A stretch of 64,000 bases of DNA from Marinilactibacillus kalidii (GTDB taxonomy: Bacteria > Bacillota > Bacilli > Lactobacillales > Carnobacteriaceae_A): contig NZ_JAGFVM010000003.1 of the NCBI RefSeq assembly GCF_017599325.1, forward strand, positions 1 to 64,000, given 5' to 3'. Position 1 is the stretch's first letter, and each line of letters opens with the position of its first letter. Below are positions 38,684-49,155 of this stretch, piece after piece. A model generated the notes under the pieces. That model saw only the letters and a program-made list of their open reading frames with translations, was not told the origin of the DNA and did no database searches. Both the position numbers and the translations under genes were made by a program.

Positions 38684-39334
38684 ATGCAAGAACTGATTGA
38701 TTGGATAAGACAGTTAAAAGTAAAAAAAATTTATATTATTGGTATGTTAATCATTATGGTAATCGTCTACTTTTCCCTGCTAATCAATTTAAAAAGACCA
38801 GAAGAAAGTGAAATACCCGAGGAAGATATTTTTAGGAGTAGTAATGATACGATAGAAGAAGCAGATGAAGCGGGTGCTATTTCTTCTATAGAAACTGAAA
38901 ATAAAGATGTGATGATTGAACTAAAAGGCCAAGTTGAACAACCAGGCGTTTATAAAGTAGAAGAAAACGATAGATTAATCGATGCGGTGAAGCTTGCTGG
39001 AGGGCTTACCGATAATGCGGATGACCGATCAATTAATATGGCTTTAAAGATAAGTGACCAAATGATGATATACATTCCTTTCGTGGGGGAGGAAGGTGTG
39101 GAAGAAACTGAAGATGAAAGTGTTGAAAATCAAGCAAATCATAAAATTAATATCAATAGTGCTGAGCTACAATTGTTAACTGAATTAAATGGAATCGGTA
39201 ATGCAAGAGCGCAGTCGATTATTGAATACCGGGAAGAAAAGGGACGTTTTAAAGAAATAGAAGAAATTAAGAACATTTCGGGTATCGGAGAAAAGATTTT
39301 TGAATCAATTAAAGATGAGATTATGGTAGATTAA
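38684..39334 (+). CDS. comEA: Competence DNA-binding protein ComEA
   Basis: A 216-residue membrane-anchored DNA receptor. A transmembrane helix lies at about 15-35 (IYIIGMLIIMVIVYFSLLI). A SLBB domain follows (VMIELKGQVEQPGVYKVEENDRLIDAVKLAGGL), then a helix-hairpin-helix pair (INSAELQLLTELNGIGNARAQSIIEYREEKGRFKEIEEIKNISGIGEKIF). It binds incoming double-stranded DNA for the ComEC channel. GGGGAGATG lies before the ATG. Confidence 0.94.
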   Translation: MQELIDWIRQLKVKKIYIIGMLIIMVIVYFSLLINLKRPEESEIPEEDIFRSSNDTIEEADEAGAISSIETENKDVMIELKGQVEQPGVYKVEENDRLIDAVKLAGGLTDNADDRSINMALKISDQMMIYIPFVGEEGVEETEDESVENQANHKININSAELQLLTELNGIGNARAQSIIEYREEKGRFKEIEEIKNISGIGEKIFESIKDEIMVD

Positions 39335-39432
39335 GCGATGAGTGATTGCTATGCAAAAAGCTGTCTTGTATACTGTATAACGAAGTAATAATAGATCGAT
39401 GATGAGTCGGTTGAGAATGTGAGGGAAAATAA

Positions 39433-39930
39433 ATGACAGATAGAATTCCATGGAATCAATATTTTATGTCTCAAAGTATGTTACTAGCTATGAGAAGTAC
39501 GTGTTCAAGACTATCGGTAGGGGCTACGATTGTTAGAGAAAAACGAGTAATATCAGGTGGATATAATGGATCTGTTAGTGGAGATGTCCATTGTATTGAT
39601 CATGGGTGTTACGTTGTAGATGGTCATTGTGTCAGAACAGTTCATGCCGAAATTAATGCTATTTTGCAGTGTTCAAAATTTGGTGTCAAGACTGAAGGGT
39701 CTGATATTTATGTGACTCATTTCCCATGTTTACAGTGTACAAAAACCATTATTCAAGCAGGTATACAAAAAATTTACTACTTAAGTGATTACCATAATAA
39801 TGAATATGCAATGAAACTTTTGGATCATGCAAAAATCGAAGTAGAGCAAGTAATGGTTCCAAAAGATTTATTTGAAAATATCGGTCATTTTTATAATTCA
39901 GATCTTACTCCTGATAATCGTCTCTCTTAA
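39433..39930 (+). CDS. comEB: ComE operon protein 2, dCMP-deaminase family
   Basis: A 165-residue zinc-dependent deaminase-fold protein. The zinc ligands and catalytic Glu are in VHAEINAILQC and PCLQCTKTIIQAG. It matches B. subtilis ComEB, annotated as dCMP deaminase, and lies between comEA and comEC as there. ComEB is not required for transformation in B. subtilis but has a role in polar localisation. GAGGGAAA lies before ATG 39433. The stop is 7 bp before the comEC start. Confidence 0.92.
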   Translation: MTDRIPWNQYFMSQSMLLAMRSTCSRLSVGATIVREKRVISGGYNGSVSGDVHCIDHGCYVVDGHCVRTVHAEINAILQCSKFGVKTEGSDIYVTHFPCLQCTKTIIQAGIQKIYYLSDYHNNEYAMKLLDHAKIEVEQVMVPKDLFENIGHFYNSDLTPDNRLS

Positions 39931-39937
39931 TTAGTTA

Positions 39938-42292
39938 TTGAAGGGTGCTTTAATATTCCCGGCCATCTTTTCTTTATTATTGTCCATTATGATTTTAGAG
40001 AACTACACAGGGATTTCGGTCTGTTTAGTACTATTCATGCTTATTCGTATAGGGTTAACCAGAAATAAAAAAATTATCGTGAGCTCTCTGTCTGTAAGTT
40101 TAATAATAGGTTCGCTAATGATACTGCAAGCTTCTAAAAACACATCAAATCTCAATGGGAACGAACAGTACTTTGATTTAGTTGTGAAGGCTACTTCAGT
40201 TAAAATAGATGGCGACCGGTTACGTTTTGTAGGCAAGACGCTAACAAATGGGCAAAATTCTGAAAATCTAGTAATTACCTATAAAATTAAATCAAATGAA
40301 GAAAAAGAAAGGCTTATTTCTCATTCCTTTCCTAAGTTCCTTGCCTTGTCCGGTAATTTGACCCGTCCAGATGGAATGAGAAATATTAACCAGTTTGATT
40401 ACAAAACCTACTTGATGAGAAATCAAACCCATTGGATTTTTGAAGTAGATGAGATAGAAGTAAATAAAGGATATAGCGGACACTATCCTATATCTTATAG
40501 AGTAGATCATCTTAGAGCAGACTTATTCAACGTGATTGATAGACGGATTCAGGGAAAAGCTGGAGATTATATAAAAGCCTTACTTTTTGCAGACAAAAGA
40601 AATATGTCTGATTCTACAATGGAAAATTATCGAGCCTTGGGAATTGTTCATTTACTTAGTATTTCAGGGTTGCACATACAATTCTTAATTAAATTAATAA
40701 AGAAAATATTACTCGAAATAGGGGTAACGAGAGAAACAGCAAATATGGTTTTACTGATTTTACTACCTGTTTATGCTTTATTAGCAGGATTAGGAATCAG
40801 TGTATTCCGCGCAGTTGTACAGACCTTATTGTCCATTTTATTCACTATATTAAATAAACTCTCGTCTTCTCTCGATAATTGGGCGATCACCTTACTATTG
40901 GCTTTGGCAATACAGCCTTATCATCTCTATTCAGCAGGATTTCAACTGAGTTATCTACTCAGCTTTACAATGATCTTACTATCTAGTCATCCGAATATCA
41001 TTGGATTAACGAAGCTTAAACAAAGTTTGTATCTCAATTGTGCTATTTCTTTAGTGAGTTTACCGATTTTGAGTTATCACTTTTTTGAATTTACATGGAT
41101 AGTTGTCTTACTAAATTTAATTTTTCTCCCATTATTTTCGTTCATCATTTTACCTATGTTGGTAGCAGTGCTTATAGTATCATTAATTTTTCCACAGACG
41201 GCACTGAGTAGTCTAACGATCACCACCTCAAATAATCTATTGAGGGTATTAGAAGAAGGGATCAGAACAATCAGTGAGGCTAGCCATTTCACCTTTGTTG
41301 TTGGGAGGCTTTCTGTTCTGGGAATGATTTTATTGTGTATCGGTATTATCATTATCCTTTTAGAAAGAGAAATGAAAGGTAAAAAATATCAGTATCGATT
41401 GCTTTTACTAGGCAGTATTTTTTTACTAAGTTCGCTGTTCTCTGAGCGATTCTCTCCCATAGGTAAGGTGATGATGATCGATGTTGGTCAAGGGGATGCT
41501 CTCATGATCAAAGAGCCATACGGTAGAGGAAACTATTTGATAGATACTGGTGGAGTAGTCGAATGGCAAGAAAAAGAAGAGTGGACCAAGCGAAACCAGC
41601 CTTATTCAGTAGGGGACGATATTGTATTGCCAGTTCTGAAATCTCAAGGAGTAGCGAGGATAAATCAAATCTATCTGACTCATGCTGATGCAGACCATGT
41701 GGGTGCACTTAAAGACATCGTTAATGGTATGAAGGTTGATGAAATCGTAGCTACGCCGTTAACGCTTGAAGATCAGAGTATAAGTCAATATCTCTCGTTA
41801 TTTAAACAAAAAGAGATTACGTTACGTCCTATTTATGCTGAAGGAAATCGTTCAATTGGGCCCAACCTGATCCCACTTTATCCTAAAGAAAAAATGAGTA
41901 GGACAGCATCCAATAAAAACGAAGTTTCGTTAGTATTATATGGTAAAATTGGTAGATATCATTGGTTATTCACCGGCGATCTGGAAAGTGAAGGAGAAGA
42001 AGAGCTATTGGCTCTGTATCCAAACTTAAAGATAGATGTATTGAAAGTTGGTCACCATGGAAGTTTGACTTCTTCTCAAGAAAAATTTTTAGATGGAATA
42101 AAACCGAACATAGGATGGATATCTAGTGGGAAAAATAATATCTATGGACATCCTCATCCTGAAATTTTAAATCGTTTAAACAATAGAGAAATAAAAATTT
42201 ATAGAACGGATCAAAAAGGATCCATTCTATATCAATATTATAAAAGACCATTTTCGAATCAAATACGCGATGAAATTTATCAAGTCAATTAA
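39938..42292 (+). CDS. comEC: DNA internalization channel ComEC/Rec2
   Basis: A 784-residue polytopic protein that passes single-stranded DNA into the cell during transformation. About 60 N-terminal residues contain membrane segments. The DUF4131 region is followed by the Competence domain with HLLSISGLHIQFLI. A C-terminal metallo-beta-lactamase domain carries MMIDVGQGDALMIK, LIDTGG, THADADHVGAL and KVGHHGSLTSS. The start is uncertain: TTG 39938 has no good ribosome site, and coupling to comEB is likely. The reading frame is intact, so competence genes are not decayed here. Confidence 0.93.
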   Translation: MKGALIFPAIFSLLLSIMILENYTGISVCLVLFMLIRIGLTRNKKIIVSSLSVSLIIGSLMILQASKNTSNLNGNEQYFDLVVKATSVKIDGDRLRFVGKTLTNGQNSENLVITYKIKSNEEKERLISHSFPKFLALSGNLTRPDGMRNINQFDYKTYLMRNQTHWIFEVDEIEVNKGYSGHYPISYRVDHLRADLFNVIDRRIQGKAGDYIKALLFADKRNMSDSTMENYRALGIVHLLSISGLHIQFLIKLIKKILLEIGVTRETANMVLLILLPVYALLAGLGISVFRAVVQTLLSILFTILNKLSSSLDNWAITLLLALAIQPYHLYSAGFQLSYLLSFTMILLSSHPNIIGLTKLKQSLYLNCAISLVSLPILSYHFFEFTWIVVLLNLIFLPLFSFIILPMLVAVLIVSLIFPQTALSSLTITTSNNLLRVLEEGIRTISEASHFTFVVGRLSVLGMILLCIGIIIILLEREMKGKKYQYRLLLLGSIFLLSSLFSERFSPIGKVMMIDVGQGDALMIKEPYGRGNYLIDTGGVVEWQEKEEWTKRNQPYSVGDDIVLPVLKSQGVARINQIYLTHADADHVGALKDIVNGMKVDEIVATPLTLEDQSISQYLSLFKQKEITLRPIYAEGNRSIGPNLIPLYPKEKMSRTASNKNEVSLVLYGKIGRYHWLFTGDLESEGEEELLALYPNLKIDVLKVGHHGSLTSSQEKFLDGIKPNIGWISSGKNNIYGHPHPEILNRLNNREIKIYRTDQKGSILYQYYKRPFSNQIRDEIYQVN

Positions 42293-42323
42293 AAAAAGAT
42301 ATAAAATCAATAAGGAGTTCATC

Positions 42324-43370
42324 ATGAGCGAAATTAATAAGCAAATCAGGTCGATTGAAAAAAAGAACTTCTCACCTGTATATCTTGTACAAGGGACAGA
42401 ACAGTATCTAAGCGAAAAAGTCAGATTTGCTTTATTGAATGCAGTACTAGTTGAGGAAGTTTCCGAATTCAATTTTGGACAATTTGATATGAGAGAAACT
42501 ACAATAGATGCTGCTCTTCAGGAAGCTGAGTCTTTTCCATTTTTCGGTGATAAGAGGCTCGTATTTGTTCAGCAACCCTATTTTTTAACAGGAAAAACAA
42601 TGGCTAATGGCTTGGACCATGATATGAGTTATCTAGAATCGTATCTTCAGAATCCATCTGAGTTTTCTATTTTAGTCATATTTGCACCTTATGAAAAGCT
42701 GGATAAGCGTAAAAAGATAACGAAGACACTTTTAAAAAAGGCTGAATTGATTAATATCGAGCCAATGAATGAAAAAGGTATTTCAGATATAGTTAAATCA
42801 ACTTCTGAACAAGCAGGCTATAGTATAGATACTAAGGCGTTAGAAAAATTGATTCAGTTAACAGATCGTAATTTATCGAAAAGTATGATGGAACTGGAAA
42901 AACTAATGATTTATCATCAAGAGGACAAGCAGATCAGTCTTTCCAGTGTTGAGGAACTCGTACCTAAAACGCTTGAGCAAAATATATTTGAGTTGAATGA
43001 CTTAGTGCTCAGCAAAGAAGTACAACGATCGATTGAACTATATCAGGACCTATTGACTCAAAAAGAAGACCCGATTAAAATAATTGCATTAATGATTGGA
43101 CAATTCAGACTATTGCTACAGGTGAAAATTTTACGAAGGAAAGGTTATCAACAAGCGGATATTGCAAAAATTTTAAAAGTCCATCCGTTTAGAGTGAAAC
43201 TTGCCTTGCAAAAAGAAAAAAAATTCGAACAATCTGTTTTATCTAAAGCACATCATCAACTCATAGATGCAGATTATTTAATTAAGTCGGGTAGAGTTGA
43301 TCCAGAGTTACAAGTTGAACTATTTATAATGAAATTTGCGGATGGTCATTCACAATTACAAATGAAATAA
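42324..43370 (+). CDS. holA: DNA polymerase III subunit delta
   Basis: A 348-residue clamp-loader subunit (YqeN). The N-terminal segment FSPVYLVQGTEQYLSEKVRFAL, FPFFGDKRLVFVQQPYFL and the C-terminal LMIGQFRLLLQVKILRRKGYQQADIAKILKVHPFRVKLALQK fit the HolA family. AAGGAG fixes ATG 42324; the open frame extends upstream into comEC but lacks a site. Its order after comEC and before rpsT is conserved in Firmicutes. Confidence 0.94.
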   Translation: MSEINKQIRSIEKKNFSPVYLVQGTEQYLSEKVRFALLNAVLVEEVSEFNFGQFDMRETTIDAALQEAESFPFFGDKRLVFVQQPYFLTGKTMANGLDHDMSYLESYLQNPSEFSILVIFAPYEKLDKRKKITKTLLKKAELINIEPMNEKGISDIVKSTSEQAGYSIDTKALEKLIQLTDRNLSKSMMELEKLMIYHQEDKQISLSSVEELVPKTLEQNIFELNDLVLSKEVQRSIELYQDLLTQKEDPIKIIALMIGQFRLLLQVKILRRKGYQQADIAKILKVHPFRVKLALQKEKKFEQSVLSKAHHQLIDADYLIKSGRVDPELQVELFIMKFADGHSQLQMK

Positions 43371-43391
43371 AGAAGTTTCTTTATTGAAATA

Positions 43392-43420
43392 TTGCAAATA
43401 ACTCAATTATCCTGTAGAAT
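43392..43420 (+). promoter_or_regulatory. rpsT promoter
   Basis: TTGCAA (43392-43397), a 17-bp spacer and TAGAAT (43415-43420). The predicted 5' leader is about 115 nt. Confidence 0.7.
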
Positions 43421-43542
43421 GGAGAATGTTGAAAATCAACTGAATAGAGAAGGTTTAAACCGCAAGAATCAAAGCAGAAATGAATTGATTTAGCAGACTA
43501 AACTGGATTTTAAAGAAATTCTTATAAAGGAGTGTTTTCAGA

Positions 43543-43794
43543 ATGCCAAATATGGTACAAGCTATCAAACGTCAACGTCAAGATGTTAAAAAGAATGCTA
43601 ACAACGTTGCGCAAGTTTCCGCTATGCGTAGTGCTAAAAAAAGATATCTAACTGCGGTTGAGAACGGACAAGATAATTCAACTGAATTATTCGAATCAGC
43701 TGTTAAAGCTATCGACCAAGCAGCATCTAAAGGATTAATTCACAAGAACAAAGCTGCTCGCGACAAGTCTCGTTTATCTAAAAAATTAGGTTAA
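43543..43794 (+). CDS. rpsT: Ribosomal protein S20
   Basis: An 83-residue basic 16S rRNA-binding protein. The sequence pattern [20 protein letters not shown] and [22 protein letters not shown] is typical. AAAGGAG is well placed before the ATG. It is monocistronic between a clear promoter and a clear terminator. Confidence 0.97.
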   Translation: MPNMVQAIKRQRQDVKKNANNVAQVSAMRSAKKRYLTAVENGQDNSTELFESAVKAIDQAASKGLIHKNKAARDKSRLSKKLG

Positions 43795-43813
43795 TGACCT
43801 TTCGTTCAATCAT

Positions 43814-43856
43814 AAAGTTCTTCTTTCAGACACTAGTCTAAAGGAGAACTTTTTTT
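43814..43856 (+). terminator. Terminator after rpsT
   Basis: AAGTTCTTCTTT and AAAGGAGAACTT form the stem, with an inner AGAC/GTCT pairing, followed by a T-run. Confidence 0.9.
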
Positions 43857-43880
43857 GACGTTTTGTGGTATCATTATATA

Positions 43881-43894
43881 CGAATGTATGTTTA
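43881..43894 (+). promoter_or_regulatory. LexA (SOS) box at the uvrB promoter
   Basis: CGAATGTATGTTTA matches the Gram-positive LexA/DinR consensus CGAACRNRYGTTYG at all but two positions. It overlaps the end of the promoter (TTGACG 43855-43860, TATACG 43877-43882), where a repressor would block initiation. uvrB is a classical SOS gene. Confidence 0.75.
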
Positions 43895-43913
43895 GGTTTA
43901 GGAGGAATACAGC

Positions 43914-45899
43914 ATGTCTGAAAATAAATTTAAATTAAAATCAGTTTATGAGCCTAGTGGTGATCAACCGGAGGCCATTAAAAAACTAACTAAAGGGATT
44001 AGAGAAGGACAAAAAGAACAAACCTTACTTGGTGCAACAGGTACAGGTAAAACATTTACAATGTCTAATGTTATTCAAGAAGTTAACAAACCGACGTTAG
44101 TGATTGCGCATAATAAAACACTTGCGGGACAGTTGTATTCAGAATTTAAAGAGTTTTTCCCGGATAATGCTGTCGAATATTTTGTTAGTTATTATGATTA
44201 TTATCAACCAGAGGCCTATGTACCTTCGACAGATACGTTTATTGAAAAAGATGCATCCGTTAATGATGAAATTGATAAGTTAAGACACTCCGCTACGAGC
44301 TCCTTGCTTGAAAGAAGAGATGTGATCGTAGTAGCATCAGTTTCATGTATCTATGGACTAGTAAACCCAAAAGATTATGAAGAACATGTTTTATCTTTAA
44401 GAGCTGGGATGGAAATCAGTCGCGATGCGGTTTTAAGAAGATTAGTCGATATGCAATTCGAAAGAAATGATATTGATTTCCAGCGTGGGCGTTTCCGTGC
44501 GCGTGGCGATATCGTCGAAATCTTTTTAGCTTCTAGAGAAAGTGAAGCGATTCGAGTAGAATTTTTCGGAGATGAGATTGAACGTATTAGAGAAGTAGAT
44601 GTTTTGACAGGTGAAGTTAAAGCAGATCTCTCTCATGTTGCCGTTTTCCCTGCTACTCACTTTGTTTCAAACGATGAGCAAACAAGATCAGCGATCGAAT
44701 CTATTAAATATGAACTAGATGATAGACTAAAAGAACTAAAAGAAGACAATAAGCTTTTAGAAGAGCAACGCTTAGAACAGAGAACGAATTATGATATCGA
44801 GATGCTGATGGAAATGGGATACTGCTCAGGTATCGAGAACTATTCACGCCATATGGATGGAAGAAAGCCTGGTCAATCGCCTTATACATTAATAGACTTC
44901 TTTCCTAAAGATTCTCTATTTATCGTAGATGAGTCTCATATCACGATGCCCCAAATTCGAGGAATGTATAATGGTGACCGTGCGAGAAAGCAGCAACTCG
45001 TGGATCACGGTTTCAGACTCCCAAGTGCGTTGGATAATAGACCTTTACGATTAGAGGAATTTGAAGAACGTGTTCCTCAAATCACTTATATATCGGCAAC
45101 ACCTGCAGACTACGAGATGGAACGCTCAACGCAAGTTGTCGAACAAATCATCAGACCAACAGGATTATTGGATCCAATCATTGAAGTACGACCGATAAAA
45201 GGTCAAATTGATGATCTGATTGAAGAAGTTAATGTACGAATAGAGAAAAACGAACGCGTCTTTATTACGACGTTGACGAAGAAAATGTCTGAAGACCTGA
45301 CTGATTACTTGAAAGAAGTAGGGATAAAAGTTCAATATCTGCACAGTGATATTAAGACACTTGAACGAACGCAAATTATTAGAGATCTTAGAGTCGGAAA
45401 ATATGATGTACTGATTGGGATCAACTTATTAAGAGAAGGACTCGATGTTCCAGAAGTTTCGATGGTCGCCATTTTAGATGCTGACAAAGAAGGTTTCTTG
45501 AGAAGTACGAGGTCACTGATTCAAACAATCGGACGTGCAGCACGTAATGAAAATGGACGGGTCATTATGTACGCCGATAAACGAACGGATTCTATGAATC
45601 GAGCAATTGAAGAAACGGAACGTAGACGTGAGATTCAAGAAGCGTATAACCTTGAACATGGAATTACACCGAAAACCATCAAGAAAGAAGTTAGAGACTT
45701 GATTAAGATCTCTACGATTATTGAAGATGGAGAAGATCTTACTGAAGATACATTCAAACAGTTGTCTAGAGAAGAAAGAAGAGAACTGATTGAAACAATG
45801 GAATTAGAAATGAAACAGGCGGCTAAAGAACTTGATTTTGAAAAAGCTGCTCAGTTACGGGATATCGTGTTAGAAATCAAAACCAATTTTTCAAAGTAA
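43914..45899 (+). CDS. uvrB: Excinuclease ABC subunit B
   Basis: A 661-residue nucleotide excision repair helicase-like protein that verifies damage and recruits UvrC. Walker [12 protein letters not shown], the beta-hairpin region [21 protein letters not shown], the DEAD-type motif DESHIT, the helicase motif TIGRAARN and the C-terminal UvrC-binding coiled coil ([25 protein letters not shown]) are all present. TAGGAGG precedes ATG 43914. uvrA usually follows uvrB in Firmicutes but is absent here; the pyr operon comes next. A LexA-like box suggests SOS induction. Confidence 0.97.
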   Translation: MSENKFKLKSVYEPSGDQPEAIKKLTKGIREGQKEQTLLGATGTGKTFTMSNVIQEVNKPTLVIAHNKTLAGQLYSEFKEFFPDNAVEYFVSYYDYYQPEAYVPSTDTFIEKDASVNDEIDKLRHSATSSLLERRDVIVVASVSCIYGLVNPKDYEEHVLSLRAGMEISRDAVLRRLVDMQFERNDIDFQRGRFRARGDIVEIFLASRESEAIRVEFFGDEIERIREVDVLTGEVKADLSHVAVFPATHFVSNDEQTRSAIESIKYELDDRLKELKEDNKLLEEQRLEQRTNYDIEMLMEMGYCSGIENYSRHMDGRKPGQSPYTLIDFFPKDSLFIVDESHITMPQIRGMYNGDRARKQQLVDHGFRLPSALDNRPLRLEEFEERVPQITYISATPADYEMERSTQVVEQIIRPTGLLDPIIEVRPIKGQIDDLIEEVNVRIEKNERVFITTLTKKMSEDLTDYLKEVGIKVQYLHSDIKTLERTQIIRDLRVGKYDVLIGINLLREGLDVPEVSMVAILDADKEGFLRSTRSLIQTIGRAARNENGRVIMYADKRTDSMNRAIEETERRREIQEAYNLEHGITPKTIKKEVRDLIKISTIIEDGEDLTEDTFKQLSREERRELIETMELEMKQAAKELDFEKAAQLRDIVLEIKTNFSK

Positions 45900-45910
45900 A
45901 AAATTGTATA

Positions 45911-45939
45911 TTGACATTTTAAAATGAAACCTGTAAAGT
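45911..45939 (+). promoter_or_regulatory. Promoter of the pyr operon
   Basis: A perfect TTGACA (45911-45916), a 17-bp spacer and TAAAGT (45934-45939). Confidence 0.75.
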
Positions 45940-45972
45940 TATTTTAAAGTTAATAGATATCCTTTAACAAGT

Positions 45973-46127
45973 AGTCCAGTGAGGCTAATAAGGAGCAGGA
46001 CTTTCAATTTAAGCATGCAGTTAGACTTAAATTGAAGATTCAAGGGATGAAGTGTACCTTCATGTCTTTAAACCTAACCAATCATTAGGAAGCTCTCTTA
46101 TCGCACATGGATAAGAGAGCTTTTTTT
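45973..46127 (+). promoter_or_regulatory. PyrR-dependent attenuator 1, before pyrR
   Basis: The PyrR-binding loop AGTCCAGTGAGGCT (45973-45986) matches the consensus ARUCCNGNGAGGYU. AGCAGGACT follows and closes the anti-antiterminator. A terminator stands at 46091-46127. UMP-loaded PyrR stabilises the binding hairpin and lets the terminator form, shutting the operon when pyrimidines are plentiful. Confidence 0.93.
46091..46127 (+). terminator. Attenuator terminator before pyrR
   Basis: AGCTCTCTTATC and GATAAGAGAGCT, with a GCACATG loop region, are followed by seven T. Confidence 0.92.
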
Positions 46128-46186
46128 GTTTATTGGAACTCGTGTTAAGCTTCGATTCGGATCAATTAACTGAAATGGATAACTAA

Positions 46187-46750
<564 letters not shown>

Positions 46751-46768
46751 AAAGTGAATTTTAAAGGT

Positions 46769-46914
46769 AGCCCAGAGAGGCACAAAAGGTCACTGAAGAA
46801 CCCTAAAAGGCAGCATTTATTTTTATAAGTATAGTGTTATACCTATAAAAATGGACAAAGGCTGGACAAGGGAACACTTCAGACCTGATGCGCAACTGGC
46901 TCAGGTCTTTTTTT
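46769..46914 (+). promoter_or_regulatory. PyrR-dependent attenuator 2, between pyrR and pyrB
   Basis: A second PyrR loop AGCCCAGAGAGGCA (46769-46782) fits the consensus with small changes. An AT-rich segment with UAUAAGUAUAG/UUAUACCUAUA repeats follows, then a terminator at 46880-46914. This gives two serial checkpoints for the operon. Confidence 0.88.
46880..46914 (+). terminator. Attenuator terminator before pyrB
   Basis: AGACCTGA, a 12-base loop and TCAGGTCT are followed by a T-run. Confidence 0.9.
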
Positions 46915-46950
46915 CTGCGGTAGAACGAAAGTTTAGAGAGGAAGTTAAAC

Positions 46951-47871
46951 ATGATGAGTATCACTCAAAACTATACGAAACATTTTCTGACTTTAAATGA
47001 ATTTGAAGATAAACAAATCAATGAAATGATTCAGCGTGCGTTACAATTTAAAGCTAAAAGAGCTAGCCTAGATCTTTCAAATCAATATGCAGTCAATCTT
47101 TTCTTTGAAGATAGCACGAGAACACACAAAAGCTTTGAAATGGCAGAGAGAAAATCGGGTATGCAAGTATTAGAATTTACACCTGAAACAAGTAGTTTGA
47201 AAAAAGGGGAGACCTTATACGATACAGTTAAAACATTTGAAGCGATAGGTGTTGATATGATCGTTGTCAGACATTCTCAAGAAGCTTTTTACAATGAACT
47301 ACTCGAGCGTTCAGATTTAACTTGCTCCATCGTCAATGGTGGAGACGGTGCTGGTCAACATCCTAGCCAGTCGTTACTTGATTTAATGACCATTTATGAA
47401 GAATTCAATACATTCGAACAGTTAAAAATTGCGATTGCGGGAGATATTAGACATTCTAGAGTAGCAAAAAGTAATGCGATGATATTAACGCGGCTGGGTG
47501 CCGAAGTGATTTTTACTGGTCCAACAGAGTGGATGGACCCTTCACTTGAAGCATTTGGGACATACAAAGAAATAGATGAGTGTATAAAAGAAGTAGATGT
47601 ATTTATGCTCCTACGGGTACAGCATGAACGTCATGAAAAAGGTGAAAAAAGTTATTCAAAACAAGCTTATTTAAAACAGTTTGGCTTAACTGCAGAAAGA
47701 GAGCAACAGATGGCTGATCATGCAATCGTGATGCATCCAGCCCCCGTGAATAGAGGAGTAGAGATTGCTACAGAATTGGTTGAATGTAATCGCTCAAGAA
47801 TTTTTCAACAAATGGCCAATGGTGTTTATGCAAGAATGGCAATTATTGAATATGTGTTAAATAAATCCTAG
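46951..47871 (+). CDS. pyrB: Aspartate carbamoyltransferase catalytic subunit
   Basis: A 306-residue enzyme that joins carbamoyl phosphate and aspartate. The carbamoyl-phosphate motif [16 protein letters not shown] is at about 52-67. [18 protein letters not shown] and [15 protein letters not shown] are also diagnostic, and the C-terminal [11 protein letters not shown] completes the site. No PyrI regulatory subunit is adjacent, as usual for Firmicutes. AGAGGAAG precedes two near-adjacent ATGs; the first is used. It lies behind the second PyrR attenuator. Confidence 0.96.
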   Translation: MMSITQNYTKHFLTLNEFEDKQINEMIQRALQFKAKRASLDLSNQYAVNLFFEDSTRTHKSFEMAERKSGMQVLEFTPETSSLKKGETLYDTVKTFEAIGVDMIVVRHSQEAFYNELLERSDLTCSIVNGGDGAGQHPSQSLLDLMTIYEEFNTFEQLKIAIAGDIRHSRVAKSNAMILTRLGAEVIFTGPTEWMDPSLEAFGTYKEIDECIKEVDVFMLLRVQHERHEKGEKSYSKQAYLKQFGLTAEREQQMADHAIVMHPAPVNRGVEIATELVECNRSRIFQQMANGVYARMAIIEYVLNKS

Positions 47872-47880
47872 GAGGACAAA

Positions 47881-49155
47881 ATGAAGATAGTAATCAAGCA
47901 TGCAACAATTCTTTCAGAAGAAGGTAAAACCAAAGATATATTGATTGATGAAGGAAAGATTCAATCAATTGAAGATGATTTATCTTCAGATGATGCGCAT
48001 ATTATTGATGTTGAAGGGAAGTTAGTTGTTCCTGGACTGATCGATGTACACGTCCACCTAAGAGAACCAGGATTTGAGTATAAGGAAACCATTGCTACTG
48101 GAACGGCTGCAGCTGCAAAAGGTGGGTTTACAACCATTTGTGCGATGCCAAATGTTAATCCAACACCTGATACGGCTGTAAAGATGAGGCAGATACAAAC
48201 CCTAATCAAAAAAGATGCCCTTGTAAAAGTAAAACAGTATGCACCAATTACCGAATTATTGACCACCGACCAGTTAACAGATCAAGAATCATTGATAGAA
48301 GCGGGGGCTTTCGCATTTACGAATGATGGTGTTGGAGTGCAAACAGCTGCAACGATGTACAAAGCAATGGAACAAGCAGTCAAAAATAATAAGCCGATTG
48401 TAGCACACACCGAAGATGATTCTCTCTTGTTTGACGGCGGTGCAATGCACGAAGGTATCCGCAATAAAGCACTTGGCTTACCAGGGATGACACAACTGAC
48501 AGAATCGACTCAAATTGCCAGAGATGTTTTGCTAGCAGAAGCAACCGGTGCACACTATCATATCTGTCATGTATCTGCCAAAGAGAGCGTACGAGTGATT
48601 AGAGATGCCAAGAGAGCGGGAATCAAGGTAACTGCAGAAGTGACACCCCATCACTTACTATTATCAGAGATGGACATTCCCAGTGACGATGCACTGTTTA
48701 AAATGAATCCACCTTTGAGAGGAAAAGAAGATCAAGCTGCACTATTAGAAGGATTACTTGATGGAACGATTGATATGATTGCAACCGATCATGCACCACA
48801 TAGTGATAAAGAGAAATCAGGTTCAATGTTAGGCGCATCGTTTGGCATAATCGGAAGTGAAACAGCCTTTCCGCTCTTATATACTCACTTAGTGAAAACC
48901 AATAAAGTTACACTGAAGCAACTTGTTGACTGGATGACAGTAAAGCCAGCTGAGGTTTTCAACTTAACTGAAGGAAGATTAACCGTTGGTGCACCCGCAG
49001 ATCTTGCTTGTTTCAATTTGGAAGCAGAGAAGGTTATTGACGAACAGTATATTCACTCGAAATCATCTAATACACCATTTATGGGATGGAATGTATATGG
49101 AAATACGTATATCACCATTGTAGATGGAAATGTCGTTTATCAGGAGGAAAAGTAA
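47881..49155 (+). CDS. pyrC: Dihydroorotase
   Basis: A 424-residue zinc amidohydrolase of type I. The metal-binding motif DVHVHLREPGFEYKETI is at about 57-73. Further histidines are in HTEDD, HICHVSAKES and the catalytic DHAPHSDKEK. The protein cyclises carbamoyl aspartate. CTAGGAGG precedes the ATG, 9 bp after pyrB. It abuts carA directly, with the stop and the carA start touching. Confidence 0.96.
   Translation: MKIVIKHATILSEEGKTKDILIDEGKIQSIEDDLSSDDAHIIDVEGKLVVPGLIDVHVHLREPGFEYKETIATGTAAAAKGGFTTICAMPNVNPTPDTAVKMRQIQTLIKKDALVKVKQYAPITELLTTDQLTDQESLIEAGAFAFTNDGVGVQTAATMYKAMEQAVKNNKPIVAHTEDDSLLFDGGAMHEGIRNKALGLPGMTQLTESTQIARDVLLAEATGAHYHICHVSAKESVRVIRDAKRAGIKVTAEVTPHHLLLSEMDIPSDDALFKMNPPLRGKEDQAALLEGLLDGTIDMIATDHAPHSDKEKSGSMLGASFGIIGSETAFPLLYTHLVKTNKVTLKQLVDWMTVKPAEVFNLTEGRLTVGAPADLACFNLEAEKVIDEQYIHSKSSNTPFMGWNVYGNTYITIVDGNVVYQEEK

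Noticed and set aside
38617-39437. ComX/SigH cin-box before comEA or comEB
   Set aside because: No TACGAATA-like box was found by eye in either upstream region.
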